From a virus, in IMG/VR virus record IMGVR_UViG_3300034759_000344, positions 1-64,000 of that record: DNA of 64,000 nucleotides; one strand, 5' to 3'. Both the position numbers and the translations under genes were made by a program. Below, in pieces: positions 42,028 through 50,040 of this stretch (position 1 is the first letter of the stretch; the number at the start of each line of letters is the position of its first letter). The notes under the pieces are model-generated. The model was not told where the DNA came from, searched no databases, and worked only from the letters and a program-made list of their open reading frames with translations.

Positions 42028-42172
42028 ACAGGCCGTAGGGCTGGACCGGCCCGAACTTAAGCCTTCGGAGAGAGAAGCCGCTGTGCGGGTGCTGGGGAGC
42101 AACCCCTACATCCGCGTAAGCTTTCCTCGGTGAAAGAGGAAGCCCACCCCTTTAGGGGTGGGAGGAGGTCAC
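41971..42172 (+). mobile_element. MITE-like IS200/IS605 remnant with TnpB-type omega-RNA scaffold
   Basis: Hairpins CCCACCCTT/AAGGGTGGG (41975-41994) and CCCACCCCT/AGGGGTGGG (42143-42162) bracket a GC-rich region (GGCGGCAAGGCCTGGCC, AGAGAAGCCGCTGTGCGGG) typical of TnpB right-end RNA scaffolds, ending AGGAGGTCAC at 42172. No TnpB coding sequence is left. A guide, if transcribed, would begin at 42173. From 42173 to 42315 I see only AT-rich sequence. Confidence 0.6.
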
Positions 42173-42315
42173 AGCTTTGGGATAAGCACCGAAAGCAGGC
42201 AGCTTCAGGTTCTCAATGATAGCTTTTCAGTTCTTGAATAAAAGTTTTTCGCAGCTTGAATAAAAATTTTACATAATGTAAATTATGGGAACTAAAAATT
42301 TTTTGGGATTACCTG

Positions 42316-42344
42316 TTGACACATGGGCATATAAGTTATAAAAT
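42316..42344 (+). promoter_or_regulatory. sigma-A promoter for a short structured RNA
   Basis: TTGACA (42316-42321), 17-nt spacer, TAAAAT (42339-42344). The predicted start at about 42351 coincides with the first base of a 13-bp stem. No protein gene follows on this strand. Confidence 0.65.
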
Positions 42345-42350
42345 ATAATT

Positions 42351-42514
42351 GCTTCCTGGTTGTATCCCTCTGCAAGGCAGAGGTACCTATCCAACCCCAA
42401 GACAACCAGGAAGCAATTTACGGGGACGGAACAGCCCTTTGAGCGTGGGTAATCTGGTAACAGAAGTTACCTTGACCACGAAGCCACCACCTCTACAGGT
42501 GGTTGGTAGTTCAC
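42351..42514 (+). ncRNA. putative stand-alone omega-RNA-like transcript or MITE
   Basis: GCTTCCTGGTTGT (42351-42363) pairs with ACAACCAGGAAGC (42402-42414), enclosing CCTCTGC/GCAGAGG (42367-42383). A GGTAAC/GTTACC hairpin (42456-42471) and the right end CCACGAAGCCACCACCTCTA then GGTGGT...GTTCAC (to 42514) follow. That right end closely matches the TnpB element at 21702. Beyond 42514 lies the 3' end of the 43017 gene, which would be the guide. Confidence 0.55.
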
Positions 42515-43017
42515 ACCTTTCTACCGTAAGAATCTATTAAGCGGTCAATAAGTTCCAGCTCTTCGGTGCTGTCTTCCTCTTCCTGAACATCCAGATCTTC
42601 TAGCATCTCTTCTTCCTCTTCTTCAAACTCTCCCTCGGCAGCTGCTATGTTCAGCTTCATATCGGAAAGATCTTCTATCCTGGATAAAGATACGAAAACA
42701 ACTACGTTTCCCTTTTTAGAAGATTTGGATTTTTTGTTTCTCAAGTATACGTATCTTAACACTCCCTCGGAAGCTAAAAGATCCAGATACTCGCTGATTC
42801 TGGGTATTTTGCGGAAAGGCAGCTCTTCTATAAACAGGTCATAGGTTGGAGGTTTACACACCACTTCTCTTTTGTAATTGATGCCTTCTGCATGTCTTAA
42901 AAGCTGGATCAGGAAAAGTTTAGCCGCACTCCATCCTTTGCGATAATCAGCAGAAGTATTCATTCTGCAGATAGCATTAACGATATCCGGTATGTTTAAC
43001 AGGTTACTTTCTGCCAT
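42511..43017 (-). CDS. hypothetical protein with acidic C-terminus
   Basis: 168 residues. N-terminal half resembles a winged-helix layout (YDLFIEELPFRKIPRISEYLDLLASEGVLRYVYLR); the C-terminus is highly acidic (EFEEEEEEMLEDLDVQEEED). Possible regulator. The stop codon (TGA in GTGTGAAC) is supplied by the IS right end at 42514. Confidence 0.6.
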   Translation of the reverse strand: MAESNLLNIPDIVNAICRMNTSADYRKGWSAAKLFLIQLLRHAEGINYKREVVCKPPTYDLFIEELPFRKIPRISEYLDLLASEGVLRYVYLRNKKSKSSKKGNVVVFVSLSRIEDLSDMKLNIAAAEGEFEEEEEEMLEDLDVQEEEDSTEELELIDRLIDSYGRKV

Positions 43018-43582
43018 AGCGGTTCACCTTAGCTTGGTTCAGTATTTTACGCAAATCAGTATCCATTTTACTTTCTTTGATAATTAGTTCCGGTATGGAA
43101 AGAAAAGCACGATTTTCTATAAGTAGGACGGCATTGTTAATATTGTATTCCAGATCCCCGAAGATTAGCTTGGTGGCGTGGGGTGTGGAAACGACTTGTA
43201 GGTTTACCGCTAAATGGTCGTTACCGCTGGATAGGATGCTTACTTCCGGAAATAGGCTTTGTTCCAATACGTTGAGCCAGCGGGTGTAGGATATGTAGTT
43301 CTTTAAATACTTTCGAAGCAGGATACTGCGCCTGATCATCAGGAAATTATTGAGGTGCAAAGTTAAGTTTTCATCTTTTCTCTTTTTAGAGAAGTTTATC
43401 ACTTGTTCTATAGATTGAGCTATACTAATAGTTCGCTTACTTTTAGTAAGTTCGCTTAGTATGTACTGGCTTATGTAGCACAGCTCGGTCTTTTCATGGT
43501 ACAAGATGTGGGGAATCACCCCTATCCACTTTACCTTCTCCTTAGGCATTGGTGCTTGGTGGTATTTTATTTTTATGAACAT
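43004..43582 (-). CDS. hypothetical protein
   Basis: 192 residues, ATG 43582 behind AGGAGG, overlapping the next start by 14 nt. Basic, helical middle and beta-rich C-terminal half. Not recognised. Confidence 0.6.
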   Translation of the reverse strand: MFIKIKYHQAPMPKEKVKWIGVIPHILYHEKTELCYISQYILSELTKSKRTISIAQSIEQVINFSKKRKDENLTLHLNNFLMIRRSILLRKYLKNYISYTRWLNVLEQSLFPEVSILSSGNDHLAVNLQVVSTPHATKLIFGDLEYNINNAVLLIENRAFLSIPELIIKESKMDTDLRKILNQAKVNRYGRK

Positions 43583-43594
43583 ACCCTTCCTCCT

Positions 43595-44422
43595 TTACAG
43601 TTCACAGGTTTTGATTTCGATTCTTCCTCGGTACTGCCTTTTAGGACCGTAAGGGCTTTCAGTTCCGTAAAAAGTTATTTCATTCATACATTGTGCAGGG
43701 GGTGGATAGCCATGCTTTCTGGCATATCCACCGTAATTCAGGAAGGAGGGAGTGAGTACTATAAATTGTGATTTCTCAATTACGTTGAGGTTGCGAAGAT
43801 CTGGAAGGTGATAACTGGTAGTAATTACCTGGGAAGTGTGCAGGTGGGAGACTACTACCACATCGGCCAGTATGGTTCTTCCGAACCTTTCCATCATGTT
43901 GGATTTGGCTCCAGCGGTTCTTCCTCCCCCGTATCCATGTGTTTGGTACAGAGTGTACACAAAAGGTTTTTTATTGTAACTTTTTGACCCTACTCTTACC
44001 ACATGCAATATGGATACTGGATTGAAAGGTACTCCCAGTATGTAGGCAATCTCTTTTCCGTAGTCGTGGCCGTCGCTGCGCTTGTCGTGGTTTCCGGATA
44101 CAACTCCTAATATCTGGTCTTTAATAGGCTTCAGGTACTCTAAAGCTACATCCACTTGTTGGTCTGGTGAGGTGTACTTGAGCTGGTAGATGTCTCCCTT
44201 TGAAGTTCTGGTAACACATTCAACAATGTCTCCATTGATGAGTACTAGGTTGCCGGTTTCCTTGATGTAGCCGATGACTCTTTGCAGCATCTTTTCGTCG
44301 CACAGTGGGCTTCCAATGTGGATATCAGAGAGGACGTTAATAGTGAGTAGCTCTTTATCAGGGAAATCCCAGCGAAGTATTTCGATGGATGTGTCCAACG
44401 TCTTCTTTGACACTTCCTGCAT
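43595..44422 (-). CDS. calcineurin-like metallophosphoesterase
   Basis: 275 residues from ATG 44422 (GGAAGGGGGG). Motifs in order: LSDIHIG, LINGDIVE, VVSGNHDKR, QTHGYGGG and VVSHLHTSQ, the full di-metal phosphoesterase set. Could be a nuclease or phosphatase in DNA metabolism; the substrate is not readable. Transcribed from the promoter at 44536-44564 through a terminator-like hairpin. Confidence 0.85.
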   Translation of the reverse strand: MQEVSKKTLDTSIEILRWDFPDKELLTINVLSDIHIGSPLCDEKMLQRVIGYIKETGNLVLINGDIVECVTRTSKGDIYQLKYTSPDQQVDVALEYLKPIKDQILGVVSGNHDKRSDGHDYGKEIAYILGVPFNPVSILHVVRVGSKSYNKKPFVYTLYQTHGYGGGRTAGAKSNMMERFGRTILADVVVVSHLHTSQVITTSYHLPDLRNLNVIEKSQFIVLTPSFLNYGGYARKHGYPPPAQCMNEITFYGTESPYGPKRQYRGRIEIKTCEL

Positions 44423-44467
44423 ATTCCCCCCTTCCATTATCTAAACTATGTTATAGTTGAACGGGCC

Positions 44468-44500
44468 TTAACAAAAGAAAAGGGAGCCTTTCAGCTCCCT
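44468..44500 (-). terminator. intrinsic terminator or attenuator in the phosphoesterase leader
   Basis: Minus strand AGGGAGC-tgaaag-GCTCCCT (44500-44481) followed by TTTTCTTTTGTT. It lies between the promoter at 44536 and the gene. ATAGTTGAA upstream and TTCAACTAT downstream are complementary and bracket it, so alternative folding is possible. Confidence 0.65.
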
Positions 44501-44535
44501 GCATTCAACTATTTAGTTATAGAAACTCTAATTAT

Positions 44536-44564
44536 ATTATATGTGTAAACAGTCATTTTGTCAA
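44536..44564 (-). promoter_or_regulatory. consensus sigma-A promoter
   Basis: TTGACA (44564-44559), 17-nt spacer, TATAAT (44541-44536), on the minus strand. Perfect consensus in both boxes. It overlaps the stop of the small gene at 44561-44677. Confidence 0.88.
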
Positions 44565-44677
44565 CAGTATTTTAACTTATCTAATTTCTCGTCCGTTTCC
44601 CATTGCTTCCTTTTGATGTGTTCAAGGTCATTTTTTAGAACAGCAAGTGTTATTCTCCCGTTGTTGTTCTCAGCCAT
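44561..44677 (-). CDS. 38-residue XhlA-like small protein
   Basis: ATG 44677 behind GGGGGTG. Encodes MAENNNGRITLAVLKNDLEH and a charged helix ending EKLDKLKYC. The ITLAVLKNDLEHI...DEKLDKL pattern resembles the N-terminal coiled coil of XhlA-like lysis-associated proteins but lacks their membrane segment. Its stop sits in the promoter at 44559. Confidence 0.5.
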   Translation of the reverse strand: MAENNNGRITLAVLKNDLEHIKRKQWETDEKLDKLKYC

Positions 44678-44706
44678 CGCCACACCCCCTAATACAAGCA
44701 GGATAG

Positions 44707-45111
44707 CTATCCAAGCAGTTTTTCCAGCACAGCTTCAAAGATTTTTTGGTCAGCATACTGCCAGGTAAGTTGGTCTACGTGCTGATTGGCTATGACAAGT
44801 ACATTGTCTTTGGTCATGGGGATAATTCCTGCTTGGAATGGATCATGTGGCTGAAGGTATAGAAGTTTTCCATCCACATACACGAGATATACTTCACCAT
44901 CATCTGGAACGTCTTCACGAGCAACGATTTTTTCTGGTGGAACACCGTTGATAGGAGTTTGTTTATCCCAAATCTCAATTCTAAAGCGAGAACGCTCCTG
45001 CTCAAATATGGCTTGCTGATCTACTTGAGACAAAGCAGTTTCGATTTCAGATAGAGTTTTAGTTATTCCAACTTCATTTAAACGTTGCCAAACTTGAAGC
45101 TCAGTTAACAT
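44707..45111 (-). CDS. hypothetical tail-associated protein
   Basis: 134 residues. Helical first half, then VYLVYVDGKLLYLQPHDPFQAGIIPMTKDNV. Last gene of the tail-fibre string; may be an XkdX-like or chaperone-type accessory. Not recognised. Confidence 0.55.
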   Translation of the reverse strand: MLTELQVWQRLNEVGITKTLSEIETALSQVDQQAIFEQERSRFRIEIWDKQTPINGVPPEKIVAREDVPDDGEVYLVYVDGKLLYLQPHDPFQAGIIPMTKDNVLVIANQHVDQLTWQYADQKIFEAVLEKLLG

Positions 45112-45135
45112 AGTTTCACTTCCTTTCGATATTCT

Positions 45136-46083
45136 TTATGCTTTAATGGACAGATAAGATAACAAGGTATTTAACCCTACAATAATAGAAGAAGTGATAT
45201 ATTCTTCATTAACACTAAGATAGTTACTACCGTAGCCACCTATAGCATAGATTTGATTTTTAACAGGTGATACTGCTACTAACCCCCCTCTTGCAGTAGG
45301 CATTGAGGGTTTTGAAGACCATGTATTGGTATCAGAATCATACACTTCATTAGTGGAAAGATTTCCCGGATTTATGCCACCTATGGCATAGACTTTACCG
45401 TCTCTTGGGGATGTTGCGGCAAGAACATTCCTTGCGGTAGGCATTGGAGCTTTTGTAGTCCAAGTATTAGTATAAGGGTCGTATTCTTCATTAGTAGCAA
45501 GATATGAGCCGTTATAACCACCTATGGCATAGATTTTACCATTTCCTGGTGACGCAGCTGCCAAAGCATTCCTTGCGGTGGGCATATTTGCTTTAGCAGT
45601 CCACGTGTTGGTATCAGGATCATATTCTTCATTAGTGGAAAGGTAAACACTGTTATAACCACCTATGGCATAGACTTTATTGTTCACCGCTTCTGCAGCA
45701 AAAAATGACCGCACAGTGGACATATTTGCTTTAGCAGTCCACGTGTTGGTATCAGGATCATATTCTTCATTAGTGGAAAGGTTTGGGGTGCCACTATTTC
45801 TTCCTCCGATAACATAAACTTTACCATTTCCTGGTGATACAGCTACTGCACCTTCTCGAGCAGTAGGCATTGGAGCTTTAGTAGTCCAAGTATTAGTATA
45901 AGGGTCGTATTCTTCATTAGTAGCAAGATATGAGCCGTTATAACCACCTATGGCATAGATTTTACCATTTCCTGGTGACGCAGCTGCCAAGTATCTTCTT
46001 GCGGTAGGCATTGGTGCTTCTGTGGTCCATCCCTCTCCCACACTTTTCAATTTCTTAGCCAAGGCATATCCTATTACATCCAT
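45136..46083 (-). CDS. kelch-repeat tail fibre / receptor-binding protein
   Basis: About 315 residues. Six kelch repeats of about 48 residues (APMPTAR...GKIYAIGGYNGSYLATNEEYDPYTNTW) predict a six-blade beta-propeller. The start is uncertain: ATG 46083 follows AAGGAGG at a long spacing, while ATG 46110 lacks one. Located among fibre genes, so likely a host-binding head. Confidence 0.75.
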   Translation of the reverse strand: MDVIGYALAKKLKSVGEGWTTEAPMPTARRYLAAASPGNGKIYAIGGYNGSYLATNEEYDPYTNTWTTKAPMPTAREGAVAVSPGNGKVYVIGGRNSGTPNLSTNEEYDPDTNTWTAKANMSTVRSFFAAEAVNNKVYAIGGYNSVYLSTNEEYDPDTNTWTAKANMPTARNALAAASPGNGKIYAIGGYNGSYLATNEEYDPYTNTWTTKAPMPTARNVLAATSPRDGKVYAIGGINPGNLSTNEVYDSDTNTWSSKPSMPTARGGLVAVSPVKNQIYAIGGYGSNYLSVNEEYITSSIIVGLNTLLSYLSIKA

Positions 46084-46128
46084 CGATGTTGTTTCTACCT
46101 CCTTTCCCATTACGGTCGAGGTGGTTGA

Positions 46129-46590
46129 TTACGATACACTCCTTGTTATAGAAGTTACGTTTCCGTTAGCATCGTAACTGAGTGTAGTAGTTATTGTCTG
46201 ACCTGCCACTTCCTCGGTTACCGTAGTGAGATTTCCGTTCGCATCATAAGTTAGGGTTGTGGTTTTCACAATTGTTTCTCCATTTTTTTCAACCACAGTA
46301 GACACGTTCCCACCGGCGTCGTAGGTTACTTCTGTTGTTCTGGTGTCAATCTGTTGGTTGAGAGCCATAAAAAGATTAACATCCTGGTTGCTACTTCCAA
46401 GTATGGCATAATCCCCGCCACCGCCTCCAGAAGGAGCGTCGATAAATTCCAGCCCGTCCTCAGTAGCCTTGACAGCAACAACCTTTCCACCAGCCCCAGT
46501 ATATGAGCTGGGAGTATCGGAAAGAGAAGCAAAGGAGGCAAGAATTTCTTTCAAATCTCCTGACGTTTCATCGAGGATTATCACTTTCAT
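46129..46590 (-). CDS. tail fibre protein with RHS/YD-like repeats
   Basis: 153 residues. The N-terminal LSDTPSSYTGAGGKVVAVKATEDGLEFI is a common phage-fibre motif. After a Gly linker come three repeats of TYDANGNLTTV type (YD repeat). Likely a fibre shaft segment. Confidence 0.7.
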   Translation of the reverse strand: MKVIILDETSGDLKEILASFASLSDTPSSYTGAGGKVVAVKATEDGLEFIDAPSGGGGGDYAILGSSNQDVNLFMALNQQIDTRTTEVTYDAGGNVSTVVEKNGETIVKTTTLTYDANGNLTTVTEEVAGQTITTTLSYDANGNVTSITRSVS

Positions 46591-46593
46591 CGC

Positions 46594-47106
46594 TTATGCC
46601 CTCACAATCAAGAAAGTGTCTGGTTCAAACTTGATTTTGTCAGTGCTAATCGCCCTTCCGATATATTGAACAATGTTTCCAGAACCGCCTGGTGGAGTAG
46701 TCGTAACCTGTCCAGGAGTCGTGGCAAGGAAATATTTGCTTCCTGTAGTGAACCCAGAGCCGGGTAAAAATCCATCAGTATACACCGAAACATTACTGCC
46801 AGCGGTTGCTGCTTCTTTCACGTATCCGACAGCAGGTTTGGTAGCATCTGTTGCATCTGCCTTCCTGGCTTTAAGAGTTCCTGCGTCGTCGTATATATTC
46901 ACCACGTCATTAGCCGCAAGGTCCTCTCCAGCCTGGACAACGATAACTTCAGCACCAATACCCTCAGGCATAACGGTGTCATCGAGCTTCCCGTCGCTTC
47001 CAAGGGCAACGATTTTCCCAGCATCAGCCGCACCAGACGATTGAACCGTTGCCTCTACTTCCTCGAGATTTCCAGTTGTTCCAACCTTCAAATATTTTTC
47101 AGCCAT
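46594..47106 (-). CDS. tail fibre / DUF2190-like surface protein
   Basis: 170 residues. GKIVALGSDGKLDDTVMPEGI then AGEDLAANDVVNIYDDAGTLKARKADATDATKPAVGYV, as in capsid-decoration or fibre-associated DUF2190-type domains. Beta-rich and probably structural. Confidence 0.6.
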   Translation of the reverse strand: MAEKYLKVGTTGNLEEVEATVQSSGAADAGKIVALGSDGKLDDTVMPEGIGAEVIVVQAGEDLAANDVVNIYDDAGTLKARKADATDATKPAVGYVKEAATAGSNVSVYTDGFLPGSGFTTGSKYFLATTPGQVTTTPPGGSGNIVQYIGRAISTDKIKFEPDTFLIVRA

Positions 47107-47121
47107 GACTTAATGACCTCC

Positions 47122-47592
47122 TTAAGCGAGTTTAACAGGAATACCAATACTAAGTGCAAGACGTGTAGCGCTTTCTGCTACACCAACAACCAAAACGAAG
47201 CCGGTATCGGGCTTCGTATCTATGATTTCTCCGCCGTCACCGAGAAAGTAGACACTCCCCGGAGATAAGTTCCAATTCGGATTCTCTATCGCACCTATGC
47301 GATACACAAGCCCGCTCTGCCCCTCAGCAATATCTTCTACAGTCATTCCTACGATGCGGTTCATATGGGAAAGGTTATAGCAGGATGCACTCTGTATCTT
47401 ACCCTCGGTGTTGACATAAACGATGTGAAAAGCAGGAACGCCTCCAGTTCCCGCTACAAATTTCCCTATTGTGGTTCCAAAGGCATCGTCTATTTTCTGC
47501 ATGTTATCGGCAAAATCCTGAGCAAAAGAACCTACCTGTGCATTGTCGGAAGACTTTACGAGCCCAAGCTTATCGGTTCTAACTTCCGCCAT
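47122..47592 (-). CDS. tail fibre-associated protein
   Basis: 156 residues. FADNMQKIDDAFGTTIGKF is a fibre N-terminal pattern; the rest (HMNRIVGMTVEDIAEGQSG, GSVYFLGDGGEI) is beta-rich and resembles the preceding gene's domain. The start overlaps the upstream gene. Confidence 0.6.
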   Translation of the reverse strand: MAEVRTDKLGLVKSSDNAQVGSFAQDFADNMQKIDDAFGTTIGKFVAGTGGVPAFHIVYVNTEGKIQSASCYNLSHMNRIVGMTVEDIAEGQSGLVYRIGAIENPNWNLSPGSVYFLGDGGEIIDTKPDTGFVLVVGVAESATRLALSIGIPVKLA

Positions 47593-47896
47593 AGGACGCC
47601 TCCAATGTGCTCTCTACATACTCAACAACGGCATCAGACACGAGATGTATTCCATCCTGAAAATCTACCGCCACCTGGAAGGTGTAGTTTTCGTCTCCTA
47701 TATCCAAATCCCCTTCTTGAACGGTATAACGAACCTTGCCCTCAGATGCGGAATAGATTTCTGCATCTCGAACTGCAATAGTATTCCCTTTCTTGATATA
47801 GACCTGAACCGTTGTCGCTGTGGAAAGGTCATATGCGTTACCGTTTTCATCCTGCAGCACGAAAATAATATTTATCCCCTTTTCGCCTTGTTTCAT
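47579..47896 (-). CDS. baseplate upper protein (BppU)-like domain protein
   Basis: 105 residues from ATG 47896 (GGAGGGTTCGCCT). INIIFVLQDENGNAYDLSTATTVQVYIKKG and YTFQVAVDFQDGIHLVSDAVVEYVE match the BppU N-terminal immunoglobulin-like fold of Firmicute phage baseplates. Confidence 0.65.
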   Translation of the reverse strand: MKQGEKGINIIFVLQDENGNAYDLSTATTVQVYIKKGNTIAVRDAEIYSASEGKVRYTVQEGDLDIGDENYTFQVAVDFQDGIHLVSDAVVEYVESTLEASYGGS

Positions 47897-48111
47897 AGGC
47901 GAACCCTCCACGTATAATCTTTAGCAACCCTGCACACTTTGCTTACCATAGATTGAAGTCCGCATTGAACCTCGTAGAAGAACTGCAATATCCCGCTAAT
48001 CCCGAACCACGAAAATTGATTTATCTCCTGCCAGGATAATTGATTTGCTTCCGCCCAGGACAGGCCACCAACAATCTCTTGTTTATATTTGAAGGAAAGG
48101 ACTTTGTTCAT
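47893..48111 (-). CDS. small Trp-rich protein
   Basis: 72 residues. Three consecutive SW motifs (GLSWAEANQLSWQEINQFSW) of unknown meaning, spaced 9 residues apart. The ATG overlaps the upstream stop (ATGA) and the end overlaps the next gene, so it is translationally coupled. Confidence 0.5.
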   Translation of the reverse strand: MNKVLSFKYKQEIVGGLSWAEANQLSWQEINQFSWFGISGILQFFYEVQCGLQSMVSKVCRVAKDYTWRVRL

Positions 48112-48254
48112 CGCTTAAAGATGTCCACCAAAAGCAGCGTGAAAATAGCGCAGGCAATCCCGAAGGTCAACAGCGAAAAGATGTTGCCAGAACCAACCAC
48201 AACATCACCAACGCAGGCATCGTTACCGAGCACGAAAGAAAGGTTGCCGAACAT
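48108..48254 (-). CDS. 48-residue small membrane protein
   Basis: ATG 48254 directly after AAGGAGGCGGAAAC. A C-terminal transmembrane helix (LLTFGIACAIFTLLLVDIF) follows a Gly/Val-rich N-terminus. The stop overlaps the next start. Function unknown. Confidence 0.55.
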   Translation of the reverse strand: MFGNLSFVLGNDACVGDVVVGSGNIFSLLTFGIACAIFTLLLVDIFKR

Positions 48255-48266
48255 GTTTCCGCCTCC

Positions 48267-48590
48267 TTAAGCTGGATTAGCGTTTACCCACTTACCGGTT
48301 GCCCCATCGTATTTCAAAATTTGCCCATCGGCTGGACTTGTTATCTCAACATCGTCCAGGTCATTAAGCGTGGGCTTTGCGTTTATCCATTTACCGGTTG
48401 TATCATCATATTTAACGAACCATAGCAAGAAGTCTCCACCTTCTATAAGGTGGAGATGAATTGCTGGGTAATGTAATTATTGTTTCTGCAAATTAGAACT
48501 AGCTCGCTAGGATTTATTTGCTTGTACTTGTCTGACAGTTGCAGGTAGTTGCCATCTATATCCTGCACGTATACCCACTTACTTGAATTG
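48267..48590 (-). pseudogene. disrupted tail-fibre gene
   Basis: Upstream part: KWVYVQDIDGNYLQLSDKYK and following, to about 48468. Downstream part in another frame: KYDDTTGKWINAKP...DGQILKYDGATGKWVNANPA then TAA at 48267-48269, a classic fibre repeat. An IS left end (48424-48465) sits at the junction. No start codon is left for either part. Confidence 0.55.
48424..48465 (+). mobile_element. solo IS200/IS605 left end
   Basis: AGCAA...TTGCT (48424-48428, 48461-48465) enclosing CTCCACCTT/AAGGTGGAG. Nearly identical in layout to the left end of the TnpB element at 23011-23046. No matching right end nearby. Confidence 0.6.
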
Positions 48591-48597
48591 TGTCATT

Positions 48598-48945
48598 CTA
48601 CTGAGTTTCTTCTTTGTGTTTAGCATAGGGACTGTTCTGGTAAGCAGTACGTACTTCAGCTTCTATCTCTTCATCAGAGAGCTGAATGTTTACCTTAGCC
48701 AGCAGCTGCTTAGCAATATCTACTGCCTTGCGCAGTTTTTCAATTCCAGATGGTTTAGTGGCGGAATTGGCGTAGAAGTCTTCGGCAGCAGCTACTGCTT
48801 TGTCAGCAACGGTGGTGATTATCATGATACGGTTGAGAATCTCTTCCCTTTTGTTGCGGTCTTTCACATAGTAAGTGAGAATGAACGCAATAAGCATGGG
48901 AGCAATTCCCAACAGTATTTGCTGTAGAGTTTCAGACCAACTCAT
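48598..48945 (-). CDS. LLH-type holin
   Basis: 115 residues, ATG behind AAAAGGAGG. One N-terminal transmembrane helix (LLGIAPMLIAFILTYYV), then a basic helix and a coiled C-terminal region, matching the phage_holin_LLH layout. Located two genes from the endolysin; forms membrane lesions at lysis. Confidence 0.7.
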   Translation of the reverse strand: MSWSETLQQILLGIAPMLIAFILTYYVKDRNKREEILNRIMIITTVADKAVAAAEDFYANSATKPSGIEKLRKAVDIAKQLLAKVNIQLSDEEIEAEVRTAYQNSPYAKHKEETQ

Positions 48946-48960
48946 TTTAATTACCTCCTT

Positions 48961-49536
48961 TTATTTGTTAATATCCCAGTTGGGATTTTCGTGGATTCCA
49001 TTTTCATCTATGGAATATATCCAGTTTCCGTCAGGATTAACTTGGCTGGAGTACTTCTTAACTTCTCTGTTTATCTCCTGTCTGATCATCTCCTGAAACA
49101 CATAGTCAAACTTTTGAAGCTGGATTTCAAAATCCTTGCGCAGTAAATCCCCAAGCTTTTCCCGGTTGTAAACGTGAGTGTAGTACTCGATACACTGTTC
49201 AAGATCTGTGGCTACTTGGTCTACATATTTTTGCACTGTATTTGAAAACCATTTCCATCCTGATCTTTCCAGGTCTAAATACTTCCAAGTTAAGTAGTGC
49301 ATTATCCTCGGTGATATGAGCCACACTATATCCACCAAAGCCTGAATCAGTTTTAAGTACTTTACAAAGTTGTTTACGAAGGTTTCTTCATCTACTCCCT
49401 TTTCTGGAAGGTAGCGGTACAGCTTCCTTACTAAAGCTTCTACTTTCTCTGGACAGTATTCCCCTACTAAAACTAAAAGCTTGCGGGCTTCCAGAATGAT
49501 ACGAGCGTAGATGAAGAAGAGCTTGAGGTAGTGCAT
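48961..49536 (-). CDS. hypothetical protein in lysis cluster
   Basis: 191 residues from ATG 49536. Mostly helical and amphipathic (YLKLFFIYARIILEARKLLVLV at the N-terminus, possibly membrane-associated). Lies between endolysin and holin; a lysis-accessory role is only positional. Confidence 0.55.
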   Translation of the reverse strand: MHYLKLFFIYARIILEARKLLVLVGEYCPEKVEALVRKLYRYLPEKGVDEETFVNNFVKYLKLIQALVDIVWLISPRIMHYLTWKYLDLERSGWKWFSNTVQKYVDQVATDLEQCIEYYTHVYNREKLGDLLRKDFEIQLQKFDYVFQEMIRQEINREVKKYSSQVNPDGNWIYSIDENGIHENPNWDINK

Positions 49537-49540
49537 AGAG

Positions 49541-50026
49541 TTATTCCCACTTGATGTATCCCAAATCCTCAATAACTTTAGCCACTTTCTTTATCTTATT
49601 ATAATAATTAGGATCAGTAGCCCATCCCGGTTCTCCAGGTTCAGGTAAAAGGGCTTTCAGGAACTCGTCAGCATTGCCCAGGTGCTCTAAAGCATCCTGG
49701 AACCAGGGAAGGGTTTCTAACAAGTGGTAGTAGTCAAGCAAGCACTCCTGCCAGCTACGGTACTTTCTCCATCTGGCAGTTGTGCGGTACCATCCTTTTT
49801 CTTTAGACCACTCCCACGTGGGAAGCTCTACGACATCCCCTTTCCAACTTTTGCCTGCTTTAATACCAAATAAGTTGTTAGCAGCTTTGGCTAAGTAAGA
49901 CTGTCCCCAGTTACTCTCTAAAGCTGCCTGCGCAAAAATGACCGGTTTATTCAGTCTGGCACCGCGCTTGGTAGCCCAGTAAAAGGCTTTTTCCATGCGT
50001 TCTAGAAATGCTCTGCGGTAGTCCAA
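49541..50026 (-). CDS. endolysin, glucosaminidase (FlgJ-like) family
   Basis: 161 residues from TTG 50026 behind GGAGGG. FAQAALESNWGQSYLAKAANNLFGIKAG is the glucosaminidase signature with the catalytic Glu in ALESNWG (about residue 37). No signal peptide, so export depends on the holin. No separate cell-wall-binding domain. Confidence 0.85.
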   Translation of the reverse strand: MDYRRAFLERMEKAFYWATKRGARLNKPVIFAQAALESNWGQSYLAKAANNLFGIKAGKSWKGDVVELPTWEWSKEKGWYRTTARWRKYRSWQECLLDYYHLLETLPWFQDALEHLGNADEFLKALLPEPGEPGWATDPNYYNKIKKVAKVIEDLGYIKWE

Positions 50027-50040
50027 GTGGGTCCCTCCTT

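Noticed and set aside
42349-42540. Short plus-strand frame across the structured RNA
   Set aside because: It overlaps perfect stems and the IS right end; better explained as ncRNA/IS than as a protein.
44501-44520. TTCAACTA as a genome-wide operator
   Set aside because: The motif recurs near 7849, 10034, 32191 and 44446, but partly because it abuts TATAAT boxes; the count is too low to claim an operator.
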